Part shown: positions 44,300-52,597 of the stretch, piece after piece
Numbering within the stretch: the stretch's first letter is position 1
Layout of the letters: every line of letters starts with the position of its first letter
Origin: Pseudomonas frederiksbergensis
GTDB taxonomy: Bacteria; Pseudomonadota; Gammaproteobacteria; Pseudomonadales; Pseudomonadaceae
Length of the DNA stretch: 64,000 nucleotides
Assembly: GCF_001874645.1 (NCBI RefSeq)
Contig: NZ_CP017887.1
Coordinates: 62,001-126,000 of the forward strand
Direction: 5' to 3'
Translations under genes and position numbers: made by a program
Notes under the pieces: model-generated
The model's input: only the letters and a program-made list of their open reading frames with translations
What the model was told of the DNA's origin: nothing
Databases searched by the model: none

Positions 44300-47058
44300 A
44301 CCATTAACTCCCGCGGGATAATGACCACGATATTTTTACGCCGCATGACAAATTCGCAGTATTCACACAACGCATTTCTAATTTCGTCATGACTAAAGCC
44401 AATTACAGGCTCCAGCGCCTTAAACGATCCTGGCGTAAACTCAGCTGCTACCTCACCAGTCTCAAGTGAGATTCTTTCCACATGCTGAATAGCGAGTTTC
44501 ACAATTCGCCTACTTCGTTCTACGGAGGCCTGATCGCGTTTTTGATTCACAGAAAGAAATTCGAAATTTTGCCCGGTTAGTTCTTCAACAAATGCGGCGA
44601 TTGGATTGCTCAGCACTACGCCAGCAATATTGTTTAGTTTCTGAACGACACGCTGTTTCAAACCTCCGCTCTTTAGGAAGTTTTCCATAACCCAGCCTGA
44701 AGTATGAAGAGTCATCACTTCGTCTTCGGTTAAAACACTGTTTCCACTTGAAAGTGGCAGAAATAGTTTTGAATTCAAGACCGACCAATGCACCACATTC
44801 GGAACATGTCGAAGAAGGATGCTCATTGCCTCAGGCGAAGACTTCACCAAGGAATCGGCTATCGGCGTTAAGGACACTGGGTTGGCAGAATCTGTCGAGA
44901 CCTGAAGGTGCGAGTGAGAAGAATCTTTTGGGTCTGTTTTCTCCGCCCCCAGTTCAGCAACCTCAGCGACAGAAGCTGTCGACTGAACCTGAGTTGATGG
45001 TGGTTTACTTCCATTTCGGCGCTGCTTTGGCGTGCTGCCCGAGCCCCCAACAAGTGGCGCCAGCAAATCACCCTGGCTGCCTTTCCCAGTCGACTTGTGC
45101 GCGGGCTTCGGAGGCTCAGGAGTGAGGTCCAGGCCTTCGAACAGTCCAAACAGCGGGTCTTTTTGCGGAGAGACGGTTTCCGGAATAACAGCGGTCGCGA
45201 TTGGAGACTCAGACTCGGGCTCTTCAAACACCACGCCTCCCAGACAAGAATCGTAATCCTGACTCTGAGTACTTTGAGTCTGATCTGCCAGGTAAGCTTC
45301 CACATCAAAGTCGCCTGGGCTTACAACCGGGGATGGGAGCGCCTTCTCATTTTGCGCCTGCACTGGCGGTACCGTCGGTGGGCCAAAGGCGCTTTGGTCA
45401 TCATCAAGTGAAAAGGTCAGTGGCTCGAAAGCGTCACCCACAGGTGCCTCACTGCCTCCCAGCTCGTCCTCAGAGAACAGGCTTTCAATATCGAGCCCCT
45501 CAACGGCTAGATCTTTAAGGCCCGCTGGCCGGATTTCGGGTTCAAGGACCACCGCCAAGGATTCTGTGTCGAGAGGTTCTAGGCTGATGCCCTTGGCGGC
45601 TGCCTTTTTGTGCAGCGCCGGGCTCGCAGTGCGTTTTCCACCAGCAGGAGTTGGTGTGAAGTTATTGACCAGGTCGCCCAGTGCGGTGCCCAAGTGAGCT
45701 CCAGCAGACGACGCTGGAGCTTGAGGTTCTCCTTGCGCGGTAACGCTAGGCGATGCAGAAGTCACCTCAAGAGTGACTGCGTCTGCGTCCTTACCCAGTG
45801 TCACAGAAACGGCTGCAGGCGGATGGTCGTAACCAAAGACGGTATCCGCGCTCATGATTTTGAGGCACTTCAAATACGTCTCTTTGGTAAAGCCAGCACC
45901 ATCGACTTTTCTAAGCTCAAAGGGAGCGACATCCCAGTAAGGTCCCCCATCCGGTCCGCGATCGGCCAACCCGTTATCGATCAGCACATTTGCCAGCAGA
46001 TCGGGTGTGCGAGGGATCGCGTTAACGCCCTGCGCGATGATTTCCTTTACGACGTCTTCCGCGCCCTGCTTCCAAACGATGAAGACACCATCCAAAGTGA
46101 GCCACACCCTTGAGCCTTTCTTGTTTACGGCCCAAGTCCCCATCGAAACCAGGCGCCTAATAGCATCGACTACAAGACGGTTAACCGGCACACCGGTACC
46201 ACTCGATGTGGCTTCGCCGCCGTGGCGTTTCATGTCTTGCTCGACTGATGCCGAGTCGGAACGTATGACGATCCCGGTTAAAACACTATTGGGATCATCA
46301 CCGCTGATCGCATTGACCATGGACGCATAGATGTCCTGGCCCGCGTTCATGATCCAGCCTCGGGTTTTGCGCGGAATTAGGGTGTCAACCATGGTCGCCG
46401 ACAGGTGCTTGTGGACCTTGTGGCGATTCGAGTTCCAGTGCAGGTAGTACCGTGCCACGCTCTGACTATTGGCCCATTCAAGCAACGACTCCTCAACCGG
46501 CGCCCACACTTTTGCACCGGTTTCATCGGTTACCCGCAGGTCGGTCAGAGGCTTTCCCGCGTCATGGATGAGGCCAGCGCACATCGCAGCAACACGCCAG
46601 GGTTTTTCGCGCTTAGATTTTTCTTGGGGATACTTATCGTGATCAAAAACAGCGTTGTTTGACTTCAGAACCGCGAATGCTGCGACCTCGATGCCATGTC
46701 GCATTAACCCGCCAGGCCCACGGTGATGGTGTAGTTCTGAAGCTGGAAGGAGATGAACATAATCGGCATAGGCGCGCAGCACCGGCATCACCAACTCATC
46801 GAACTCCTCGGGACGAAGCCCCAAGGTGGTTTGGATTTTGGTTAGCTTGTCGGCGTGCAGCTTGAGCAGATCCCCACCACGGATCAGCGCGGGATAGCCG
46901 CTGATAAAGGGCGGGTATCGCAACATGTGTTCATCACCCTCCTTCAGTCCTTTGATGACCTCAGGAGAGAGCAGAACGTGAACAGGGTGTTTGGGCTCAG
47001 GAATCACTGGGCCTGCCTGGCGGCGGCCAAAAATCCTGGCGAGAGCGTTTCTGAACAA
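44296..47058 (-). CDS. traI: MOBH-type relaxase TraI
   Basis: 920 residues. The TraI_2 N-terminal domain has ELHHHRGPGGLMRHGIEVA near residue 116 and LIHDAGKPLTDLR near 166 (HHH and HD metal residues of MOBH relaxases). The middle (~430-780) is acidic and proline-rich. The C-terminal TraI_2_C-like domain starts near 800 and ends ICEYCEFVMRRKNIVVIIPR-like. It nicks oriT and leads the transferred strand. The nick site was not located. First gene of the traI-traD operon. Confidence 0.94.
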   Translation of the reverse strand: MFRNALARIFGRRQAGPVIPEPKHPVHVLLSPEVIKGLKEGDEHMLRYPPFISGYPALIRGGDLLKLHADKLTKIQTTLGLRPEEFDELVMPVLRAYADYVHLLPASELHHHRGPGGLMRHGIEVAAFAVLKSNNAVFDHDKYPQEKSKREKPWRVAAMCAGLIHDAGKPLTDLRVTDETGAKVWAPVEESLLEWANSQSVARYYLHWNSNRHKVHKHLSATMVDTLIPRKTRGWIMNAGQDIYASMVNAISGDDPNSVLTGIVIRSDSASVEQDMKRHGGEATSSGTGVPVNRLVVDAIRRLVSMGTWAVNKKGSRVWLTLDGVFIVWKQGAEDVVKEIIAQGVNAIPRTPDLLANVLIDNGLADRGPDGGPYWDVAPFELRKVDGAGFTKETYLKCLKIMSADTVFGYDHPPAAVSVTLGKDADAVTLEVTSASPSVTAQGEPQAPASSAGAHLGTALGDLVNNFTPTPAGGKRTASPALHKKAAAKGISLEPLDTESLAVVLEPEIRPAGLKDLAVEGLDIESLFSEDELGGSEAPVGDAFEPLTFSLDDDQSAFGPPTVPPVQAQNEKALPSPVVSPGDFDVEAYLADQTQSTQSQDYDSCLGGVVFEEPESESPIATAVIPETVSPQKDPLFGLFEGLDLTPEPPKPAHKSTGKGSQGDLLAPLVGGSGSTPKQRRNGSKPPSTQVQSTASVAEVAELGAEKTDPKDSSHSHLQVSTDSANPVSLTPIADSLVKSSPEAMSILLRHVPNVVHWSVLNSKLFLPLSSGNSVLTEDEVMTLHTSGWVMENFLKSGGLKQRVVQKLNNIAGVVLSNPIAAFVEELTGQNFEFLSVNQKRDQASVERSRRIVKLAIQHVERISLETGEVAAEFTPGSFKALEPVIGFSHDEIRNALCEYCEFVMRRKNIVVIIPRELMV

Positions 47059-47126
47059 TTCACAGCACCGATTCAGTTCTTGTGACTGAAAGGATGCCTA
47101 CCGCTAAGAGGATCACGCAGGCCAAT

Positions 47127-47208
47127 CGACCCCCTAAGTGGGGGCAGACCAATGCCGATGGCCAACTCGGTGCCATTTATTCTCACTGTCATCCACTGAC
47201 AGAGACCT
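47127..47208 (+). promoter_or_regulatory. Hairpins between traI and the 47214 lipoprotein gene
   Basis: CCCCC-TAAGT-GGGGG (47127-47141) is a C/G module, and CTGTCA-TCCAC-TGACAG lies just before the lipoprotein start. The 155-bp traI/lipoprotein divergent region should hold both promoters. Confidence 0.5.
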
Positions 47209-47213
47209 TCACC

Positions 47214-47750
47214 GTGAAGTATCAAACTTTAGCGATCGCAATAGCCCTGGGTATTGCCGTTAGCGGCTGCTCATCGAAACCTAAAAAGCAGGAAATTACC
47301 TACGTTGCCCCAACGACCGTGGAGGTCCCTGTACGCCACTGGGAGGAGTTTCGCGCGTCCTGGGGACATGAAGGCCGTGGGGGCGCGGCTCTGCGCAAAC
47401 CAACCTATCAGCATGTGATAGCGTCCGAAGATGCGATTGTGATTCGTCCTGTCGTCCGGAATGAAGAGTCCGACCATGGAGCAGTCAAGATTTTTGCGCT
47501 GCGCGGGACACCGGAAGAATGGCAACGCTTAGCGTTGGCCCAAGGCGTCCCAGCTCCGTCGTCGCCCCAGGTAGCCCAACAAAAGCCATCCACTGTTGAT
47601 ATGGATTCTGAGCAGTACCTTCGGGCTTATCGAAAATTCTGTAAGGGGGCTACCAACGAAATGACTGAAGAAGAGTGGTCAATGGTCGCGCTGGGCGGGC
47701 CTAACCACATACCGCCTTCGCTACGTGGAAAATGCCTCACTCAGAAATAA
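47214..47750 (+). CDS. Putative lipoprotein next to the relaxase gene
   Basis: 178 residues from the GTG at 47214 (VKYQTLAIAIALGIAVSGC), lipobox VSGC. The frame is open upstream to 47082, but only this start gives a lipoprotein signal. The body (TTVEVPVRHWEEFRASWGHE, AVKIFALRGTPEEWQRLALA) is unrecognised and ends with a cysteine pair (KFCKGATN, RGKCLTQK). Divergent from traI, so it is probably an accessory envelope protein. Confidence 0.65.
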   Translation: MKYQTLAIAIALGIAVSGCSSKPKKQEITYVAPTTVEVPVRHWEEFRASWGHEGRGGAALRKPTYQHVIASEDAIVIRPVVRNEESDHGAVKIFALRGTPEEWQRLALAQGVPAPSSPQVAQQKPSTVDMDSEQYLRAYRKFCKGATNEMTEEEWSMVALGGPNHIPPSLRGKCLTQK

Positions 47751-47843
47751 ACTGGGATAGTCATCTGTCCTCAAGAACTGTAAATGGCGCCGTTGCTGAC
47801 TGGGCATATCCTGAACACCGGGCAGCTACGGTGTCTCTTTCAA

Positions 47844-48653
47844 TCATTCCTGTTCTGCGGTAACTGCCATCACGCTCGCTACGATTTTCCACGAGAGCGC
47901 ACCGAAAAATAGCCATCCAAATGTGGAAACCAGCAGCACTCCGGCACCCAGCGCCTGGTGCAGATTGCCTGCTGCTTTTGCCGCTGCCTGTATAACGACT
48001 CCCGCAGGCAAAACAATCAGAACTGGTAATAGCACTCGCTTGCCGGAAACCTTGACCAGACTGTTTACCTGGTCCGCGTTGCCTTCGGCAACCACCCCCA
48101 GTGAAAGACCAATATTGACCACGAAGTGATATATCCCCCCAAAAAGGATCAGCGGCGGAACGAGGATCATCTGCTGCTCGATAGTCGTGGAAAACAGGAT
48201 GACGTAAAGCGCCGCTTGCTCAAAAAAACTTCGTTCCAGAACCGTTCCCTGGCCAGGGGAATGAGGGGGACTCGCAAAATATTGCGAATAAAGCATTAGG
48301 CCAATGAAGACGAAATGCATTCCAACCAAAAGTACGAGGATGGGTTTAGCAGATAACCGTGGCAGGTTCAGCCAGTACGAGCCCTTCGAGATCTGCCGAT
48401 AGCAGGTTGCAGCAACGGGCGCCCCGGTGTCTTTGGCGAACGCTATCGCCACAATGATCAGGAAGAACGGTGAGCTGATGTTGAAAAGGTGATAAAGCGC
48501 CTTTCCCCCCATCAAGTAGATAGTCAACCCAAACCCACCAAACATCGAGGCGGCTAGCAGGTAGCACGGTAAGGCTTTGATAGAGAGAGCACCTGCACCA
48601 GCTAACCACTCCCCCCAGTTTTTCCAATAGAGCTTATGCGGTAGCGGTTCCAC
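47844..48653 (-). CDS. Hypothetical multipass membrane protein
   Basis: 269 residues with about six hydrophobic helices (for example AGALSIKALPCYLLAASMFG, FFLIIVAIAFA, PILVLLVGMHFVFIGLMLYS, ILVPPLILFGGIYHFVVNIG, LGAGVLLVSTFGWLFFGAL). Family not recognised. It lies convergent with the lipoprotein gene. The operon may begin in the 48669 frame just upstream. Confidence 0.6.
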   Translation of the reverse strand: MEPLPHKLYWKNWGEWLAGAGALSIKALPCYLLAASMFGGFGLTIYLMGGKALYHLFNISSPFFLIIVAIAFAKDTGAPVAATCYRQISKGSYWLNLPRLSAKPILVLLVGMHFVFIGLMLYSQYFASPPHSPGQGTVLERSFFEQAALYVILFSTTIEQQMILVPPLILFGGIYHFVVNIGLSLGVVAEGNADQVNSLVKVSGKRVLLPVLIVLPAGVVIQAAAKAAGNLHQALGAGVLLVSTFGWLFFGALSWKIVASVMAVTAEQE

Positions 48654-48668
48654 TCAGTGTCCAGGTCG

Positions 48669-48840
48669 TTAGTAAGTGAGGTACCCCAGCGGGACGCCGA
48701 TAATGATCCCGGCACCAGAGTCGATGAACACGGCGATTATTGCAGACTTAGTCCAAAATTTTTCACTCGGTATGGACGCATCGAGATGATGAAGATCTTC
48801 CTCGATCGTGCGGTCGAAAGACGACCGTGGTTCAAAAGCT
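48669..48840 (-). other. Possible remnant of a small membrane-protein gene
   Basis: An open frame ends at 48669. Its last ~56 codons (FEPRSSFDRTIEEDLHHLDA, then a hydrophobic segment AIIAVFIDSGAGIIIGVPLG) look like a real membrane protein end. Upstream it runs straight into repeat array B, and no start codon with a ribosome site lies between. This mirrors the 3213 gene, which also ends at an array. Confidence 0.35.
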
Positions 48841-48844
48841 GCGA

Positions 48845-48935
48845 AATTGCAATGACTTGACCACCCAATTGCATTGCCACTGACCAGGCATTTGCATTCG
48901 TGTTGACCGCCCGTTTGCATGCGGCTTGACCAAAA
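48845..48935 (-). repeat. 23-bp repeat array B (inverted orientation), about 3-4 units
   Basis: Read on the minus strand, ATGCAAACGGGCGGTCA and ATGCAAATGCCTGGTCA start consecutive 23-bp units, followed by ATGCAATTGGGTGGTCAAGT and a partial unit. Same consensus as arrays A and C. 48654-49083 otherwise contains no complete gene. Confidence 0.85.
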
Positions 48936-49083
48936 CACGCCGTAGTGGCGACCGGCTGCTACTATCACCAACTAGAGCAGAAGGCCATCTCGGTCTGACT
49001 CAAGCGGAGGGGCGTCCACAGAAACCGGGGCGTTTCAGGAGTCCTTTCAGTGTGGATGAATTAACTTCATCGGGGAGCCGATT

Positions 49084-49950
49084 ATGCGAAGAATGATCAG
49101 ACCACCTGCAGCGTTGCAACGTATGGCGCTCGCTCTGAGCGCTTTCTTAGTTGCGTCACCGGCCCTCTCTTGTGGCAGCGTCCTCGACGTGGAATGCAAC
49201 TTGACACATGGCGGCCTTAGCCCTGAAAACATAGGTAATCAAACCGGCATAGTCATACAGCAAGGCTCAAACACGTTGCAGAAGGCGGGGCAAGATGTAT
49301 CGAACGCACTGAATGAGCTACAGGCGAACCTTTTGACCGGACCGGTTCTGGAGCAAGCGATTCAATCATCGCGCGACACCGCGATAAACGGCTCCATGCC
49401 CATACCACCTCAGATCCGAAGGAATCTCACGGGGTATGCCAGCGAGGAATCAATGAACCAAGTCCGGTACAAGGTCGGAGATAACGGATTCGTGAATCTA
49501 GCGCGCCTTCTCGAACAAGGTGGTGCAGCGGCAGCGGTCACGTTGATCGATGTCGTGGTCTTCCGGGGGGAGTCTGACGCGGAAGATGAGGCGCTCTGGG
49601 CACACGAACTGACGCACGTCGACCAATACCGAAACTGGGGTGTTCGAAGCTTTGCGGTTCATTACGCTCGAAACGCCAATAGCGTTGAGGACGAAGCGTA
49701 TGCAAAAGGGAATGGCTATCTCGCTTGGGCACAGCGATCAGGCCCAGCACCCACCCCAATGCCTGCCCCCATTCTTGTAAGAAATCCTCCTGGCCTGCCG
49801 AGTGGAACTGTCATGCAGGCGTGCGGCTGTTACGGGCCGACCACCGGCTTCAACCCGGACGCAAGATGTGCCAGCGGTGGCATCATGGCGACTGCCTGTC
49901 AAGGATTTTGCCCTGGTGGTGGCGTGCCGTATGGATGGGTGTGCCAATAG
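49084..49950 (+). CDS. Secreted DUF4157-like putative metallopeptidase
   Basis: 288 residues with signal peptide (RMALALSAFLVASPALS, cleavage before CGSVLD). The zinc-binding HELTH motif lies near residue 179 in EALWAHELTHVDQYRNWG, and a downstream ANSVEDEAY glutamate fits the third ligand, as in DUF4157 proteins. The C-terminal ~60 residues are cysteine- and glycine-rich (QACGCYGPTTGF, ATACQGFCPGGGVPYGWVC) and may bind a surface. GGGGAG precedes the ATG. It lies between repeat arrays B and C. Substrate unknown; an exported toxin or envelope protease are both possible. Confidence 0.7.
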   Translation: MRRMIRPPAALQRMALALSAFLVASPALSCGSVLDVECNLTHGGLSPENIGNQTGIVIQQGSNTLQKAGQDVSNALNELQANLLTGPVLEQAIQSSRDTAINGSMPIPPQIRRNLTGYASEESMNQVRYKVGDNGFVNLARLLEQGGAAAAVTLIDVVVFRGESDAEDEALWAHELTHVDQYRNWGVRSFAVHYARNANSVEDEAYAKGNGYLAWAQRSGPAPTPMPAPILVRNPPGLPSGTVMQACGCYGPTTGFNPDARCASGGIMATACQGFCPGGGVPYGWVCQ

Positions 49951-50054
49951 CGCAGGAGCGCAGCAGACCACTCCCACGGTCACTAAACCCCCAGAGCGCC
50001 AAGCCGGTAAGCTTATGACGGGTGGCCGTTCTCTGCCGATCATGGCCACGAAGC

Positions 50055-50125
50055 GTACTGGTCAAAACCGATGCAATCGGTGGTCAGAACGAATGCAAGC
50101 GGGTGGTCAAGTGGAGTGCAATTTT
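50055..50125 (+). repeat. 23-bp repeat array C, about 3 units
   Basis: A partial unit (TACTGGTCAAAACCG), then ATGCAATCGGTGGTCAGAAC and ATGCAAGCGGGTGGTCAAGT, and a final TGCAATTT. Steps are 22 and 23 bp. It lies ~450 bases upstream of the parB-like start, in the long intergenic region 49951-50569. Confidence 0.85.
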
Positions 50126-50310
50126 CCAAAAAGCCGACCGCGGCGTGTCATTCGCGATTCTTGCAATCTCATCAAGTGACTGCTGTTGCCTAAGCAGCAG
50201 GTCACCTGCTTGGATATTCTTCGCTTCTGGAAATGGACTGTGTGGACATCGTTTTCACCTCGACTTTAGGTGTCGAAACACTATCCGTGCAGCCTCTTCG
50301 CTTTATCGCC

Positions 50311-50371
50311 GATTCGCCCCTCTAGAGGGGGTTTGTCGTCTAACTGCCCCCTTGGACGGGGCTAATCAACC
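50311..50371 (+). promoter_or_regulatory. C/G hairpin module in the parB-like leader
   Basis: CCCCTCTAGAGGGG and GCCCC-N-GGGGC-type stems with CCCCCTTGGACGGGG. The rest of 49951-50569 holds array C and no gene I can support. Confidence 0.55.
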
Positions 50372-50569
50372 CTCCTCCCATGGCCTGCAACTTGTAGAGT
50401 TTGCCCACATCGGGTGAGCAGCGTCTGCAAAGAAACCGCTGCTGCCAGGCAAACGGTTCCCCTGAGCACCCTTGCATTATTTCGGGAACCCACAGAATCG
50501 AAACGAGTGAGGGCCAAGCCCCCCGTTCAATTCAATGAAGACGGCAGTAGCCGGTCACGGAGGAAGATT

Positions 50570-51571
50570 GTGAGTAACAACATTTCTAGCCTTAAGGCCC
50601 TGGCGGCCAGCATCACGCCAAAAAAAGAAGGCGACATTGGTGCCAAACGGGGAGATTTTTACTCATTCCCTTTGGACTTGTTCGAAGAGCAGCCAGGGTT
50701 CAACCCTAGGAACTACGACAATCCAAAAACCAAAGCCCACATTGAGAAACTCGCCCAGGCTTATATGGCAGGGCAAATGTTGCCGCCGTTGATAGTCCAG
50801 GTTGTTGACGGTCGCTTGATTGTTCGTGCGGGACATTGCCGACGCCTCGGCGCTCGACTTGCTAGAGAGCGCGGCGCACAAATTCTGCGCCTCAGCTGTA
50901 TTGAAATGAAAGGTGACGTGAACGAGCAGGACGCTCTTTTGGTTACTTCTCAGGACAGTTTAGACCTCTCACCTATTCAGCGTGCCCGCGTCTACATGCG
51001 CTACATCAACCGCGGCATGTCTCCCGATGAAGCTGGCGTTTACGTCAACAAATCCGGCAAGCACATCAAGGAGGAGCTCGAACTGCTCGCCCTACCAGAT
51101 GAACTCCAAGCCCTGGTCGAGGATGATGTCGTCAAACCATATCTCGCTCGAAAACTCTTCAAGGTTCACGGTGGTGAAAAGGCCCTAAATATGGTCCTGG
51201 CCCAGATCGCAGCTCTTGAAAGTGAAGACGAGAATGATCCACAACAGCCTCTTGTGCCTGGCGCAACTGCCACTCCAAAAAACCGAAGGGTCACCGAAAA
51301 GCAGTTCAAGAACGTCATGCCATTGACGATCAAGAAAAGTTTCGCTCAAACGATGTTCAACGGTTTTTCAAGCCTCCGGCAGCATGTGAAGGACGCCCAA
51401 CCGGACGCAACAGACGGCACGATCCAACTAAAACTACCTGCTGATATCTTTGCCCAACTGGACACGATCCTGGCTGAGGTCGAGAAGCTCAAAGCGAAAC
51501 AGTTGGCACCAAAAACAGACGGTACCGAAGAAGGCACAAACGACGACAACCAACAGCAGTTGGCCGTTTAA
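50570..51571 (+). CDS. parB: ParB/Spo0J-like DNA-binding protein
   Basis: 333 residues from the GTG at 50570 (GGAGGAAGATT upstream). The frame is open from 50414 but lacks a ribosome site there. The ParB N-terminal domain has [20 protein letters not shown] followed by RRLGARLA (the arginine-rich CTP-binding patch). An HTH follows ([40 protein letters not shown]). The C-terminus is a helical dimerisation part with an acidic tail. No parA lies beside it, so it is either an orphan ParB or partners a distant ParA. The repeat array upstream is a possible binding target. csrA follows 26 bases later. Confidence 0.85.
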   Translation: MSNNISSLKALAASITPKKEGDIGAKRGDFYSFPLDLFEEQPGFNPRNYDNPKTKAHIEKLAQAYMAGQMLPPLIVQVVDGRLIVRAGHCRRLGARLARERGAQILRLSCIEMKGDVNEQDALLVTSQDSLDLSPIQRARVYMRYINRGMSPDEAGVYVNKSGKHIKEELELLALPDELQALVEDDVVKPYLARKLFKVHGGEKALNMVLAQIAALESEDENDPQQPLVPGATATPKNRRVTEKQFKNVMPLTIKKSFAQTMFNGFSSLRQHVKDAQPDATDGTIQLKLPADIFAQLDTILAEVEKLKAKQLAPKTDGTEEGTNDDNQQQLAV

Positions 51572-51597
51572 ATCTGGAAAGGAAGAAGGGAAATCAA

Positions 51598-51783
51598 ATG
51601 CTGATTCTTACTCGACGTAACGGTGAAGCTATCAATATCGGTGATGACATCATCATCCGTGTTCTTTCGGTTGACGGTGGCCAGGTCCGGATCGGGATCG
51701 ATGCCCCCCAGGAAGTCCCAGTACATCGGGACGAAGTCTACGAGCGTATTCAGAAAGAGATTCCGCGCAAGCGCACTGCTTGA
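51598..51783 (+). CDS. csrA: CsrA/RsmA-family RNA-binding regulator
   Basis: 61 residues with the full CsrA pattern: [20 protein letters not shown], then [20 protein letters not shown] and R44-type [10 protein letters not shown]. CsrA dimers bind GGA in hairpin loops, often over ribosome sites, to block translation. A mobile-element copy could act on the element's own leaders or on host RNAs. GGAAAGGAAGAAGGG precedes the ATG. Co-transcribed with the parB-like gene, with its own terminator. Confidence 0.96.
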   Translation: MLILTRRNGEAINIGDDIIIRVLSVDGGQVRIGIDAPQEVPVHRDEVYERIQKEIPRKRTA

Positions 51784-51823
51784 TCCCTCACATCGTTGCG
51801 CAATGCTCTGCACTTAAGGAAAA

Positions 51824-51860
51824 CCGCCGCTTACCCCGAATGGGGAGGCGGCGTTTTTTT
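51824..51860 (+). terminator. Rho-independent terminator after csrA
   Basis: CCGCCGC...CCCC-GAAT-GGGG...GGCGGCG followed by seven T. Confidence 0.9.
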
Positions 51861-51929
51861 GGCTTTCGTTGTAGGGCCTGAAATCAAAGCTGCATAATCG
51901 CTCAGATTGCTGGCTAAACACGAGGCTCC

Positions 51930-52586
51930 TTACCAGCTCCCGTAGGGGATTCCGTACTTTTCGACATAGCGTTTGGAGGCATCCTCCAAAGGGAAGTAAT
52001 TCCCGCCGGATCTTCCAAGATCGGGTCCCAAGGGCACTATCTCAGCTTGGCCGCGTGCGACTTTAACTGGTCGTTGACACTGATCACGCACCCAAATTTG
52101 TACTATGCCGCCGGGGGCCAGACCTAGCTGAACAGAACCCCCTGCACGAATTTCCTTTAGTTCCGGATATTCTGGACAGTCCTTTGTTACCGCATCATGC
52201 ATGATCTGCCGTGCGCTTTCCGGTATCTCAAACCACCCTTGATAGGATTGCGGCTCGACCAGAGATTGCCAACGCACGTAGATCCGAACAGGAATTTTAG
52301 CACCTACAACGGTTCTTTCGTTGCCACCAATCCCCTTACGCCAACCACGAGCCGCATCGGGACTGCTGTTTTTTCCGCCGGAAGCTACGCCGCTTCCGAC
52401 CCGGCGATAAAAGACGCCATCAACATCAACAACAGCACTGTCTTCGACCCAAACACTCATAAGGTTGGGCTCGGTAAATCCCAGCTCCCAAGGTACTGAG
52501 TCTGGATCTGAGTGCCCCGTTGAAAGCCCCGTCGCTTGGCAGGCACTCAGCAACAAGATCCCCAACAAGATCCATAGTGTTCGCAT
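51930..52586 (-). CDS. DUF2931-like lipoprotein, probable T6SS immunity protein
   Basis: 218 residues. Signal MRTLWILLGILLLSAC with a SAC lipobox, so it would be periplasm-facing. The body (VPWELGFTEPNLMSVWVEDS, RIYVRWQSLVEPQSYQGWFE, VQLGLAPGGIVQIWVRDQC) matches DUF2931. Such lipoproteins commonly follow DUF2235-type T6SS lipase genes in Pseudomonas and are taken to be their immunity proteins. It lies 11 bases after the effector gene. Immunity role inferred. Confidence 0.75.
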   Translation of the reverse strand: MRTLWILLGILLLSACQATGLSTGHSDPDSVPWELGFTEPNLMSVWVEDSAVVDVDGVFYRRVGSGVASGGKNSSPDAARGWRKGIGGNERTVVGAKIPVRIYVRWQSLVEPQSYQGWFEIPESARQIMHDAVTKDCPEYPELKEIRAGGSVQLGLAPGGIVQIWVRDQCQRPVKVARGQAEIVPLGPDLGRSGGNYFPLEDASKRYVEKYGIPYGSW

Positions 52587-52597
52587 GTTCGTGACTC

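Noticed and set aside
47059..47213. oriT next to traI
   Set aside because: Only short hairpins seen; nothing matches a nick region I can name, and in SXT oriT is not beside traI.
48841..48971. Upstream part of the frame ending at 48669 as a complete 100-residue gene
   Set aside because: Thirty codons would be translated 23-bp repeats, and the GTG at 48971 lacks a ribosome site; kept only as a possible remnant.
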